Shown: positions 18,388 to 27,193 of the stretch, in pieces | Position numbering within the stretch: the stretch's first letter is position 1 | Layout: each line of letters opens with the position of its first letter | Origin: an uncultured Saprospiraceae bacterium | GTDB lineage: Bacteria; Bacteroidota; Bacteroidia; Chitinophagales; Saprospiraceae | DNA: 32,618 bases | Direction of reading: 5' to 3' | Assembly: GCA_937923345.1 (NCBI GenBank) | Contig: CAKZVJ010000233.1 | Location: forward strand, 1-32,618 | The notes under the pieces: model-generated | Databases searched by the model: none | What the model saw: only the letters and a program-made list of their open reading frames with translations | Told to the model about the DNA's origin: nothing | Translations under genes and position numbers: made by a program

Positions 18388-19407
18388 ATGGCTACTAACA
18401 AAAATGCACTCATCCGCTACCGAACCATTGATAAATGCCTACAAAATCGCACCAAGAGATGGACTTTGGCGGATCTTATTGATGCTTGCTCAGATGCCCT
18501 CTACGAATTTGAAGGCAAAGATACGGAGGTCAGCAAACGTACCGTACAGCTAGACATCCAAGTGATGCGCAGCAATAAACTTGGCTATAATGCACCTATA
18601 GAAGTGTTTGAACGAAAGTATTATCGCTATTCGGAAGAAGACTATACCATCACTGACATTCCATTGACTCAGATCGATATGGACATCTTGACGGAGTCCA
18701 TGGAGATGCTGAGCCAGTTCAAAGACTTTTCCTTGTTCTCAGAACTGAACGGCGTCATTCAAAAACTAGAAGATAAAATATATCGAGAGTCGGAGAGTAA
18801 AGCGCCCATCATCCATATGGAAAAAAATGAAGACCTCAGAGGACTAGAACATCTAGATATATTATACCAAGCCATTCTAAAAAAAGTAGTATTAAAATTA
18901 ACTTATCGCTCTTTCAAGGCACGGTCAGCTAGAGAATTTAATTTCCACGGATATATCTTGAAAGAATTCAATAATCGCTGGTTCTTGGTAGGCTGCAGAG
19001 ACAATAATTTTAAAGTGGTCACCCTTGCCTTGGATAGAATACAAAATATTGATTTTGACTTAGAGACGGAATACAAAAAGAAACCAAGATTTGATGCCGA
19101 TAAATATTACCACAATACATATGGAGTCACGGTACTAAATGATAGTAGCCTCTTCAATATCGAGTTTTGGGTAGATAGTGAAAATGCACCCTATGTGATC
19201 AGTAAGCCCTTTCATCATTCGCAACAAATAATAGAAGAATACGAAAACGGTAGCGCAGTGCTACAAATCCGCGTCCACCACAATTTTGAGATAGAGCGAC
19301 TCTTTTTAGGGTTCGGAGACAGCATCGAGATCTTAAAACCTAGAAAATTGAGAAGCCGCATCAAAAAGAAATTAGAGCGAGCCTATGAAAATTATATGGG
19401 GGCTTAA
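18388..19407 (+). CDS. HTH-WYL domain transcriptional regulator
   Basis: A 339-residue regulator with an N-terminal winged HTH (about 15-75; TLADLIDACSDALYEF then SKRTVQLDIQVMR), a linker, a WYL domain (about 150-230; KLTYRSFKA, then RWFLVGCRDNNFKVVTLALDRI) and the C-terminal WCX-like extension (HNFEIERLFLGFGDSIEILKPRKLRSRIKKKL). WYL domains are known to sense nucleic acids or small ligands in DNA damage and defence regulators. I start it at ATG 18388 (MATNKNALIRYRTIDKC), since a longer frame from TTG 18265 adds 41 residues unlike the family and runs over the palindrome and promoter. Its divergent placement makes rtcB the most likely target, along with itself. Confidence 0.93.
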   Translation: MATNKNALIRYRTIDKCLQNRTKRWTLADLIDACSDALYEFEGKDTEVSKRTVQLDIQVMRSNKLGYNAPIEVFERKYYRYSEEDYTITDIPLTQIDMDILTESMEMLSQFKDFSLFSELNGVIQKLEDKIYRESESKAPIIHMEKNEDLRGLEHLDILYQAILKKVVLKLTYRSFKARSAREFNFHGYILKEFNNRWFLVGCRDNNFKVVTLALDRIQNIDFDLETEYKKKPRFDADKYYHNTYGVTVLNDSSLFNIEFWVDSENAPYVISKPFHHSQQIIEEYENGSAVLQIRVHHNFEIERLFLGFGDSIEILKPRKLRSRIKKKLERAYENYMGA

Positions 19408-19484
19408 GCAATACGATACTTTTGTAGCCTCCGTGGACCCGTTCTGATTTTCTCGAAAGGGGATACATATATTATATCGGCAAT

Positions 19485-19518
19485 AAAAAAAGGGCCTCTA
19501 GCAGAATACCAGAGACCC
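19485..19518 (-). terminator. Intrinsic terminator of mscS
   Basis: On the minus strand GGGTCTCT pairs with AGAGGCCC (plus 19511-19518 and 19492-19499; one G-U) and seven T residues follow (19485-19491). Confidence 0.85.
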
Positions 19519-19543
19519 ATTGTATCTTTTGTGATATCAAATC

Positions 19544-20392
19544 CTAATTTTGACTTGCTCGCTCGCTTTGACTTACGACGTTCAAGTCCATAGTTGGATA
19601 AGGGATACCTATTTCTTGCTTATCAAATGCTTTCTTTACATTTTCTTGCATGTAGAATAAAACATCCCAATAATGTTCAGCTTTGCAAAATGGACGCGTC
19701 GCGAGATCTACTGAACTATCTCCCAGATTAGCAACCACTACACCTTGTGCAGGATTATCTAAAATATGCGGGCAGGATTTACCCACCTCTAAAATCACCT
19801 TTCGTGCTTTGTCTATATCATCACTATATCCAATACCAAATGTCAATTCTACTCCCACAGTTCCTTCACCACTAACATTAGTGATATCATTTCCCGTCAC
19901 ATTGCTATTGGCAATGATGATGCGCTGGTTGTCCAAGGTTTTGAGCACCGTATTGAATGCAGTGATATTGTCAACGATACCCATAGACTGAGCACCACCG
20001 ATTTTGACTAGGTCTCCCACTTTAAACGGTTTGAAGATCATCAACATGACGCCTGAGGCGATGTGCCCTAAAGTTCCATTGAGCGCCATACCAATACCGA
20101 CCATCAAGGCGGAGAAGATGGCAATGAATCCAGTTGTATTTATGCCAAACATACCTGCCACTGACAGAAGCAAGATTACTTTAAGAGCAATACTGATCAA
20201 GGAAGATAAAAAATTAGCTAATGTTGCATCTAGCCCAGATTTGGTAATACCAAGAGTTGCCAGATTTACGATTCGTTTTATTATCCAAAATCCAATGATA
20301 AGCGTGACTATAGCCAGTAAGACAGTAGGCGCAAACGCTATAGCCATATCAATATACTTGCTTGCGAAATCGGTAACTTCCGTGGTTTCCAT
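19544..20392 (-). CDS. mscS: Small-conductance mechanosensitive channel
   Basis: MscS opens under membrane tension to release solutes in osmotic downshock. The 282 residues match the length of E. coli MscS. Three N-terminal membrane helices are visible (about 15-40, 60-85, 90-125); the third is the pore helix with the Gly/Ala-rich GMALNGTLGHIASGVMLMIF, followed by the beta domain KPFKVGDLVKIGGAQSMGIVDNI and the cytoplasmic cage. The ATG at 20392 begins METTEVTDFASKYI. A good terminator lies just after the stop. It shares strand with the hydroxylase upstream, but the 182-bp gap argues for a separate promoter that I could not locate. Confidence 0.96.
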   Translation of the reverse strand: METTEVTDFASKYIDMAIAFAPTVLLAIVTLIIGFWIIKRIVNLATLGITKSGLDATLANFLSSLISIALKVILLLSVAGMFGINTTGFIAIFSALMVGIGMALNGTLGHIASGVMLMIFKPFKVGDLVKIGGAQSMGIVDNITAFNTVLKTLDNQRIIIANSNVTGNDITNVSGEGTVGVELTFGIGYSDDIDKARKVILEVGKSCPHILDNPAQGVVVANLGDSSVDLATRPFCKAEHYWDVLFYMQENVKKAFDKQEIGIPYPTMDLNVVSQSERASQN

Positions 20393-20574
20393 AAATTATT
20401 TAATTTTTAGAATGAAAAAAATATAGTTCTTCTCCGTTTTGAACGAGTGGTGAAACAAAAGGGTTTTGGTTGAAATTTAAAGGAAAGACCCATCTTGATA
20501 TATAGTACAGAATGATTCGCGCATATACTGTCTTTATTGGATCATCCATTCTCTCCTAGGAAAATAATTCGGTT

Positions 20575-22302
20575 TTATGTTATATGGATCAAAGAGGACA
20601 ATTCGCTTTTTTTATTGACCAGTTCCTTAAGGTGATTCTTGATTCGCTGGACTATGCTTTCGTCCTGTGCTAATTCTAATAGTTCAGAAGGAAGTAGCCA
20701 GTCATTGGGATACTCCATTTGGATTGTGCGAAGTATGTCATGGATACGCTCTGTAGGTAATCCCTTTGCCCGACCATCTCTTACTTCTTGGTATAAGGTT
20801 TCTAGCTTGCTTTGTGCAAGGTTAATAGGCGGACGATGTGTCAAAACTTCAGAAGCTTTATAAAGATTAGGGAAAGACATATAATCTGCAGACCCCGCAA
20901 AAGCAGAAACAATTTCCTTCCCGATTGCCATATTGAACAGTCCATCACTAGGTTGGAAGAGCACTTCAGTTTTGTACATGACTGTGCAATCTACAAGTTG
21001 GATGAGCATCAATTTACCTTGGATATTGCGTATCCCTGTTACGTTCATTCCTTCTACTTTGATGCCAGAACTAAACTCGAAGGATAAAAATTTGCCATCG
21101 TAGAAATTATAAGCCTTCAAGTCGTAGGGACCCATATCCTCTATGGGGAGATTGATATTTTTGAGGGCACCTATGGGCGAACAAAATCCATTTGGATGAT
21201 CAGATATCCCATGCCCTATGAGTTCTTTTTCTCGATAAGCCAGAGCAGTCGCTCCTTCAGTTTGAAAAAATATGACTTGATTGTCTTCGTCGGTAATAGA
21301 GCGCGTAAACTTCCCTGAAATCTGCAGGCCCGTGCTCAATTCTATGGTGCCCACCATATGAGAGTCTATTAATCTTTGCAAGCCTCGACTGCCTCCTTTC
21401 CGCAAACTCAATGTCTTGGCAAACTCTTCTAAAACTTCCATCAGATAAGAAAAGTCTGGAGTGACAAACAACTTTGGTTGTGGCTTGGTGATATCAAATG
21501 ATTGGTTAATCACGTCAATCGAATAGGGTATTTTTTGCACTTCCTCTCTCATACACCACTTACTCTCTCCAATAGAGGAGAGTAGACCTGCACCATATAT
21601 TTTTGGATTGTCGAGTTCGCCGATGAGCCCGTACTCCACACTCCACCATTGCATGTTCCTCATTTGGGCCATTTCTGATGGTTCTGTTTCTATGGCTTGT
21701 AGTCTTTCTACCTCAGCAACAGCAGCTTCGATATCATGATCAGGTGTTCCTTCTGCCTCTTTTAATATGGACAATTTTCGTACAGCTTCATATACATCCA
21801 TGTCGTATTTGGATAGTATTGCTTTGGCTCCAATCTCACCTAGTCTACGCAGATATTCTGCATAGTCTGGATTGGCTATGATAGGAGCATGCCCTGCTGA
21901 TTCATGAATGATGTCAGGAGCAGGAGTATATTCAATATTTTCTAGTTGTCGGATATCGGAAGCAATGACTAAAACCTTGTATGCCTGAAATTCCATAAAA
22001 GCATTAGGCGGAATAAATCCATCTACTGCCACTGCCGCCCAACCAATTTCTTTTAAAATTCTATTCATGCCATACATACTCGGTATCTGCTCTATATCGA
22101 TCCCCGTCTTTTTGAGCCCATTGAGGTAGGAGTCATGTGCATAAGTAGATAGGTAGGCTACATTTCTACGCATGACGTATCGCCAAGTAGCCTGGTTGAT
22201 GGCAGTATATTGCTCATATTCTTGAGGTTTGATAAACTGTTTGAGATGCGGGGGCAGTCGCTCAATCAATTCATTGCTTTGATAAGAAGGGCTAGTATTC
22301 AT
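20575..22302 (-). CDS. Pterin-dependent aromatic amino acid hydroxylase, long form
   Basis: The catalytic domain (about residues 10-330) carries the 2-His-1-Glu iron site: IIHESAGHAPII gives H133 and H138, and MQWWSVEYGLIGE gives E223. KIYGAGLLSSIGE is another conserved segment. Phenylalanine 4-hydroxylase is the likely activity, using tetrahydropterin and O2, though tyrosine or tryptophan as substrate is not excluded. There is no N-terminal ACT regulatory domain. The C-terminal 230 or so residues (about 345-575), after the catalytic domain, are not part of the well-known bacterial enzymes of about 270-300 residues and I cannot assign them; long forms like this are, as I recall, common in Bacteroidota. 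Confidence 0.9.
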   Translation of the reverse strand: MNTSPSYQSNELIERLPPHLKQFIKPQEYEQYTAINQATWRYVMRRNVAYLSTYAHDSYLNGLKKTGIDIEQIPSMYGMNRILKEIGWAAVAVDGFIPPNAFMEFQAYKVLVIASDIRQLENIEYTPAPDIIHESAGHAPIIANPDYAEYLRRLGEIGAKAILSKYDMDVYEAVRKLSILKEAEGTPDHDIEAAVAEVERLQAIETEPSEMAQMRNMQWWSVEYGLIGELDNPKIYGAGLLSSIGESKWCMREEVQKIPYSIDVINQSFDITKPQPKLFVTPDFSYLMEVLEEFAKTLSLRKGGSRGLQRLIDSHMVGTIELSTGLQISGKFTRSITDEDNQVIFFQTEGATALAYREKELIGHGISDHPNGFCSPIGALKNINLPIEDMGPYDLKAYNFYDGKFLSFEFSSGIKVEGMNVTGIRNIQGKLMLIQLVDCTVMYKTEVLFQPSDGLFNMAIGKEIVSAFAGSADYMSFPNLYKASEVLTHRPPINLAQSKLETLYQEVRDGRAKGLPTERIHDILRTIQMEYPNDWLLPSELLELAQDESIVQRIKNHLKELVNKKSELSSLIHIT

Positions 22303-22322
22303 ATTTATTTCATTTGCTTGGA

Positions 22323-22330
22323 CAAAGGTA
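22323..22330 (-). promoter_or_regulatory. Candidate -7 promoter element for the hydroxylase
   Basis: On the minus strand this reads TACCTTTG, an exact TAnnTTTG match 20 bases before the ATG and identical to the octamer before trmB. No TTG at 19-20 nt spacing is seen. Confidence 0.45.
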
Positions 22331-22429
22331 ATCTCTACTATTCAATTTGCTTGAATAAGTATCTCCTTTTTACATATTTGTCATTTTTACTCAAATTATT
22401 TTAAGTACAGAGTTTTAGTTTTTGTGATA

Positions 22430-22630
22430 GGGGTAGCAGCGATATGAGCTGCCCTTGATGGCTAATGAAGGAATGTCTGACGACGGATGAGTGGATGAGC
22501 GAATACTAGTCAGACATATCCTGAATAGTCAGCTAGGGTAGGGAATACAAGCGAATGACCCGACCCCGTCTGCGTGGCAGTGGGTAGGCCTTTGAGCCTC
22601 GGCCAATTGGGAAGGCTACGGGGAATCACC
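22430..22630 (+). ncRNA. Structured repeat, copy B (candidate RNA, family not identified)
   Basis: This is the second copy of the element at 161-310. P1 is CTGCCCT/AGGGTAG (22449-22455, 22535-22541), P2 AGGA/TCCT (22469-22472, 22519-22522), and P3 a perfect 9-bp ATGTCTGAC/GTCAGACAT (22473-22481, 22509-22517), nearly continuous with P2. Compared with copy A each helix has two paired substitutions. Copy B has an extra hairpin domain at 22564-22623: CCCC/GGGG around GTAG-G-CCTT/AAGGCTAC. An outer GGGGT/ACCCC pair (22430-22434, 22563-22567) would compete with that hairpin. No open frame of note overlaps it, and no maturase, transposase or IscB-like gene is nearby. Confidence 0.55.
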
Positions 22631-22635
22631 GTAAT

Positions 22636-22790
22636 TAATGATCAATGTTCAATCCTTCAATGTTCAATCCTTCAATGATCAATCCTTCAATGATCAATTC
22701 ATCAATTCATCAATGATCAATTCATCAATGATCAATGTTCAATTTTTCAAATTAATAAATTAACAAATCAACAAATCCTCAATTAAAAAC
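22636..22790. repeat. Degenerate CAAT-rich tandem repeat
   Basis: The clearest unit is 15 bases, WTCAATYCWTCAATG, repeated with variation through about 22755, then fading into an AT-rich AACAAATC stretch. It directly follows structured repeat copy B; copy A is likewise followed by a shorter CAAT-rich run. There are no unique spacers, so it is not a CRISPR array. With copy B it fills the 542-bp gap before the Asp-box gene. Confidence 0.75.
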
Positions 22791-22844
22791 TATTTATTAT
22801 CTTGATGGCAAACCAAATGAATATCTAAATTGAAAAATATACCT

Positions 22845-25800
22845 ATGCGAAAGATATACCTTTCTTTGTTTTTAGCAGCTTGTTTCCTCGTGTCTGCCAA
22901 TGGTGACTTAGTGGCGCAAAAGAAAAAGAACAAAAAATCAAAAACAAGCATCCAGCTGACTGCGCCATCTGAAGAAGTGTATGATGCGATGAAGTGGCGC
23001 AATGTCGGACCATTTAGAGGAGGGCGTTCTGCCTCAGTAGTAGGCGTGGCGGGCAAGCCAAATCTATATTACTTTGGCGCGACTGGAGGAGGAGTCTGGC
23101 GCACGCAAGATGGAGGGAGAACTTGGAAAAATATTTCTGATGGATTTTTTGGAGGCTCCGTAGGCTCGATTGCAGTCAGCGAATCTGATCCCAATGTCAT
23201 CTACGTCGGACTCGGCGAAGTGACCGTGAGAGGAAACGTGTCCCACGGATATGGAGTATGGAAATCTGTAGATGCAGGTAAAACTTGGGTGTCGTTAGGC
23301 TTGGCCAAGACGAGGCATATCCCAAGAGTTCGCATCCATCCGACCAATCCAGATATCGTATATATCGCAGCGATGGGTAATCTCTATACCTCCAATGCTG
23401 AGCGTGGAGTATATAAAAGTACAGACGGTGGTGTGACCTGGAACAAAACGCTTTTTGTGAGTGATGAAGCGGGTGCGGTAGACCTGTGTTTCGATCCCAA
23501 TAATCCGCGGATCATGTTTGCTTCTACCTGGAAAATAAGAAGAACACCATACGATTTGTCTTCTGGGGGAGAAGGTTCAGCGCTTTGGTACAGCACAGAT
23601 GCTGGAGAGACTTGGGAAGATATTTCTACCAACAAAGGCTTGCCGAAAGGAACGCTTGGTATCATAGGCGTTACTGTTTCGCCAGTCAATTCTGATAGAG
23701 TATGGACCATCATAGAAGCAGCGGAAGGAGGAGTATTTAGATCAGATGATGGGGGCAAGACGTGGACAAAAACGAATGACGAAAGAAAGCTGCGTCAGCG
23801 TGCTTGGTACTACTCTCGCATCTATGCGGACTCGCAAGATGAAGATCGGGTGTACGTGATGAACGTGCGCTATCACCAATCGAAAGACGGCGGAAAAAGT
23901 TTTGAAGCCTTCGGTACGCCGCACGGAGATCACCATGATTTGTGGATTGCACCAGAGGATAATAACCGCATCATAGTAGCGGATGATGGAGGCGCGCAGG
24001 TGAGTTATGATGGATCAGAGACTTGGACGACCTACTATAATCAACCCACCGCGCAGTTTTATAGAGTGACAACCGATAACCACTTTCCGTTTAGAATCTA
24101 TGCAGCACAACAAGATAATAGTACCGTACGAATTTTGCACAGGACTGAAGGTGGAAGCATCGGAGAACGAGATTGGGAACCTACTGCGGGCTGTGAGTGT
24201 GGACATATTGCGATCGATCCTACGGATAATGATATCGTATATGGAGGATGTTACGATGGATTTTTAGGTCGACTCAATCATAAAACAAAACAGCGACAAA
24301 CTATTTCTGTATGGCCGGATAATCCAATGGGCCACGGGGCAGAAGGAATGCGATATCGCTTCCAGTGGAATTTTCCGATTTTCTTTTCGCCGCATCAGAA
24401 TGATAAATTGTATGCCGCGTCCAACCACTTGCATGTCTCTTACGATCAAGGGAGAAGCTGGGAGATTATCAGTCCAGACTTGACGCGCAACGATTCGACC
24501 AAGTTGGTTTCTTCTGGTGGACCGATCACGCAAGACAATACTTCGGTAGAATATTACTGTACCATTTTTGCGGCACTTGAATCGCCACGGGTCAAGGATT
24601 TGATTTGGGCCGGTTCTGATGATGGGTTGCTGCATGTCTCTAGAGATGCTGGAAAAAATTGGAACAAAGTCACGCCGACCAATATGCCCAAGTGGGCGAT
24701 GATCAATAGCATCGAGGCGGATCCATTTAATGATGGTGGCTTGTACGTGGCGGCTACTTTATATAAGTCTGGCGATTTTACGCCTTACCTGTATCACACG
24801 AGGGACTATGGTGCGACTTGGCGTAGGATAGATCAGGGCATAGATCGGGAGCACTTCACGAGAGTGATTCGAGCTGATCCCGAGCGCGAAGGATTGCTCT
24901 ATGCAGGTACAGAATTTGGCGTCTATGTATCTTATAATAATGGTTCTTCTTGGCAGCCGATACAGCTCAATTTGCCTATCGTGCCGATTACGGATATGAC
25001 TATAAAAGACAATAAGCTGATCGCTGCGACACAAGGGCGTAGCATCTGGATGATAGACGATCTTGGTCCTATCCGTCAGATGGACGATGCTATCGCCCGT
25101 GCAGATATGCACCTGTTTACCCCAGCGGATACCTACCGCATGGAAGGACGTCAATCTCAAAATCCTGGCAATGCAGGGATGAATCACCCCAATGGTGTGA
25201 TGACTTATTTTTATCTGAAGGAGGATCCAGATACGACGGCCGTCACCTTGAGCTATAACGATAGTGAAGGCACTTTGATTCGTGCATTTTCTACCACGGC
25301 CGAGGAGAAGAAAGACAAACTTACTGTAGAGCAAGGTGCCAATTATTTCAATTGGGATATGCTTTATCCGGAAGGGGAGAAGTTTGAAAAAATGATTTTG
25401 TGGTGGGCTAGCTTGGCGGGGCCGAAGGCGGTACCTGGACAATACACCGTCAAGCTAAGCTTGGGCGATGACACTATGGAGAAGACATTTAATATCCTCA
25501 ATGATCCGCGCAGTGAGAGTACTGATGCAGATATGCAGGCGCAGTTTACCTTTGTAAAAGAGGTGACCGATAAGGTATCTGAAGCGCACAAAGCCATCAA
25601 GGAAATAAGAGGGGTACGTAAGCAGCTCGATCACTATCGCGATCGACTCAAAGATCAAGACAGCTATGAGGACATTATCCAACTCGCCAATGATATCGAC
25701 TCCACGATGACTATTGTAGAAGAAGAATTGTATCAAACTAAAAATAGAAGTAGACAAGATCCGCTCAATTTCCCGATTCGCTTGACCAACAAATTGGCCC

Positions 25801-26009
25801 ATCTCAATTCCCTTATGCGGGCTGGCAACGAAGCGCCGACTGCTCAAGCGATAGCCGTGAAAGAGGAGCTGACAAGCCTCATCGACGAACAACTCAAGGC
25901 GTTCAACATGATATTGGATAATGATATTCCGAAGTTCAATGAGATGATGCGCAAGCGCGCAGTGGATGCGATTATTTTGGACGAAGAGGAGCAAGAAGAT
26001 TTGAATTGA
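22845..26009 (+). CDS. Large exported Asp-box (BNR/sortilin-like) beta-propeller protein
   Basis: A 1054-residue exported protein with signal MRKIYLSLFLAACFLVSANG. At least ten Asp-box motifs (SxDxGxTW) run through the first 730 residues, e.g. TQDGGRTW, SVDAGKTW, STDGGVTW, STDAGETW, SDDGGKTW, SKDGGKSF, SYDQGRSW, SRDAGKNW and TRDYGATW, indicating one or two beta-propellers of the VPS10/sortilin or YCF48 kind. The C-terminal part (about 770-1054) has a beta-sandwich-like segment and a helical, charged tail. Such proteins are often labelled glycosyl hydrolase or sialidase, but no catalytic sialidase set can be seen, so an enzyme name is not supported. I start at ATG 22845; a TTG at 22830 would add five residues. 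A terminator follows at 26161. Confidence 0.9.
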   Translation: MRKIYLSLFLAACFLVSANGDLVAQKKKNKKSKTSIQLTAPSEEVYDAMKWRNVGPFRGGRSASVVGVAGKPNLYYFGATGGGVWRTQDGGRTWKNISDGFFGGSVGSIAVSESDPNVIYVGLGEVTVRGNVSHGYGVWKSVDAGKTWVSLGLAKTRHIPRVRIHPTNPDIVYIAAMGNLYTSNAERGVYKSTDGGVTWNKTLFVSDEAGAVDLCFDPNNPRIMFASTWKIRRTPYDLSSGGEGSALWYSTDAGETWEDISTNKGLPKGTLGIIGVTVSPVNSDRVWTIIEAAEGGVFRSDDGGKTWTKTNDERKLRQRAWYYSRIYADSQDEDRVYVMNVRYHQSKDGGKSFEAFGTPHGDHHDLWIAPEDNNRIIVADDGGAQVSYDGSETWTTYYNQPTAQFYRVTTDNHFPFRIYAAQQDNSTVRILHRTEGGSIGERDWEPTAGCECGHIAIDPTDNDIVYGGCYDGFLGRLNHKTKQRQTISVWPDNPMGHGAEGMRYRFQWNFPIFFSPHQNDKLYAASNHLHVSYDQGRSWEIISPDLTRNDSTKLVSSGGPITQDNTSVEYYCTIFAALESPRVKDLIWAGSDDGLLHVSRDAGKNWNKVTPTNMPKWAMINSIEADPFNDGGLYVAATLYKSGDFTPYLYHTRDYGATWRRIDQGIDREHFTRVIRADPEREGLLYAGTEFGVYVSYNNGSSWQPIQLNLPIVPITDMTIKDNKLIAATQGRSIWMIDDLGPIRQMDDAIARADMHLFTPADTYRMEGRQSQNPGNAGMNHPNGVMTYFYLKEDPDTTAVTLSYNDSEGTLIRAFSTTAEEKKDKLTVEQGANYFNWDMLYPEGEKFEKMILWWASLAGPKAVPGQYTVKLSLGDDTMEKTFNILNDPRSESTDADMQAQFTFVKEVTDKVSEAHKAIKEIRGVRKQLDHYRDRLKDQDSYEDIIQLANDIDSTMTIVEEELYQTKNRSRQDPLNFPIRLTNKLAHLNSLMRAGNEAPTAQAIAVKEELTSLIDEQLKAFNMILDNDIPKFNEMMRKRAVDAIILDEEEQEDLN

Positions 26010-26160
26010 TTAGAATGAAGGCGATTGGGGAGCAATTTTTGGTTACCAGGATTAATTATTAGTTCTAAAAAAAATAACAAAATTGGAATTGTTGGTGGCT
26101 AAATATTATGACTTCTGAGTGTATTCGTAAAAGTATAATTTCTAAAAGCCTAAAAATTAG

Positions 26161-26186
26161 AGACTTTTTTATGGAGTCTTTTTTTT
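26161..26186 (+). terminator. Intrinsic terminator after the Asp-box gene
   Basis: AGACT (26161-26165) pairs with AGTCT (26175-26179), followed by a run of eight T residues (26179-26186). The stem is short but the T run is strong. Confidence 0.65.
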
Positions 26187-26308
26187 AATATCTTATTCTT
26201 TCTCTGAATCAAAAATTGAAGATTGCGTCCCCAGCCCCAAATTTATAATGCAAATTAAATGATCCAAAAACTCACTAACTTAATAGTTTTAACAGAAAAA
26301 CAAAATTT

Positions 26309-27193
26309 GTGAGACAACTAGACTTAGAGCTAATTGGTCAAATTAAACGCATTGCAGTGTTAGCAATGGTTTCAGATGATAATTTGATGGAAACCCTTAT
26401 TTTTAAAGGGGGTAGTGCTATTGATATGATTTACGATGTCTCTGGTAGAGGGTCATTAGATCTTGACTATTCTATGGCAGAAAGTCTCAATGAAGAAGAA
26501 GAAGAAGATATTGGAAGCAGAATAAAAGTAGCTTTAGAAAATACATTTAGAGAAGAAGGTTTCTTTGTTCACGGCATCAAATTTGAAAAGAGACCACATA
26601 GTCTTCCAGGAGGTATGAAAGATTTTTGGGGTGGCTATCAAGTTATCTTCAAAGTTATTTCTTCGCAAATAGCAGAAGAGTTAGGTCAAGACAGAGATGC
26701 AATAATTCGAAGATCTTTAGCCCTAGGAAAAAATGGAAGTACTAAATTCAAAATTGATATTAGTAGCTATGAATATATTGACACTAAGAAAACTAGTGAT
26801 TTTGAGGGATATACAATAAACGTTTATTCCCCTGAAATGATAGTTTATGAAAAGCTGCGAGCTATTTGTCAACAACTACCGAACTATAAAACTGTTGTTA
26901 AGACCTTTAAATCAAGAGCAAGAGCAAGAGATTTTTATGATATTGAGTTATTAATGACTCAATATTATATTGATCCAAATAATTTAGAACATAAAGAACT
27001 AATTAAGAATATCTTCGCCATAAAAAGAGTGCCCTTAGATTACATTAAAGAAATCAGAAAATATCGTGAATTTCATAGAGAAAATTTTGATACATCACTT
27101 AAGGGAACTATAATTAGAATAGAGGAATTAAAGGATTTTGATTACTATTTTGACTACGTTTTAGAAAAATTCGAAAATTTGGATTTATCGTAA
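26309..27193 (+). CDS. AbiEii/AbiGii-family nucleotidyltransferase (toxin)
   Basis: The nucleotidyltransferase motifs are clear in 294 residues: IFKGGSAIDM (G34-G35-S36), SLDLDYSM (D51 and D53, the metal-binding DxD), KFKIDISSYE (third Asp), SPEMIVYEKLRAI, and RARARDFYDIELLM near the end. In AbiE (type IV) systems this family is the toxin of a phage-defence or toxin-antitoxin pair; some relatives modify tRNA ends. The start is GTG at 26309. The stop overlaps the end of the AbiEi-like gene on the other strand by 9 bp. The gene and its surroundings are more AT-rich than the flanking housekeeping genes, suggesting acquisition. No strong promoter was found in the 299-bp gap upstream. Confidence 0.9.
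   Translation: MRQLDLELIGQIKRIAVLAMVSDDNLMETLIFKGGSAIDMIYDVSGRGSLDLDYSMAESLNEEEEEDIGSRIKVALENTFREEGFFVHGIKFEKRPHSLPGGMKDFWGGYQVIFKVISSQIAEELGQDRDAIIRRSLALGKNGSTKFKIDISSYEYIDTKKTSDFEGYTINVYSPEMIVYEKLRAICQQLPNYKTVVKTFKSRARARDFYDIELLMTQYYIDPNNLEHKELIKNIFAIKRVPLDYIKEIRKYREFHRENFDTSLKGTIIRIEELKDFDYYFDYVLEKFENLDLS

Noticed and set aside
22636-22790. Repeat array as a possible CRISPR
   Set aside because: Units are contiguous and degenerate with no unique spacers, and no cas gene is present in the window.
22845-26009. Calling the Asp-box protein a sialidase
   Set aside because: Asp-box repeats occur in many propeller proteins, and the Arg triad and Tyr/Glu nucleophile of sialidases could not be placed.
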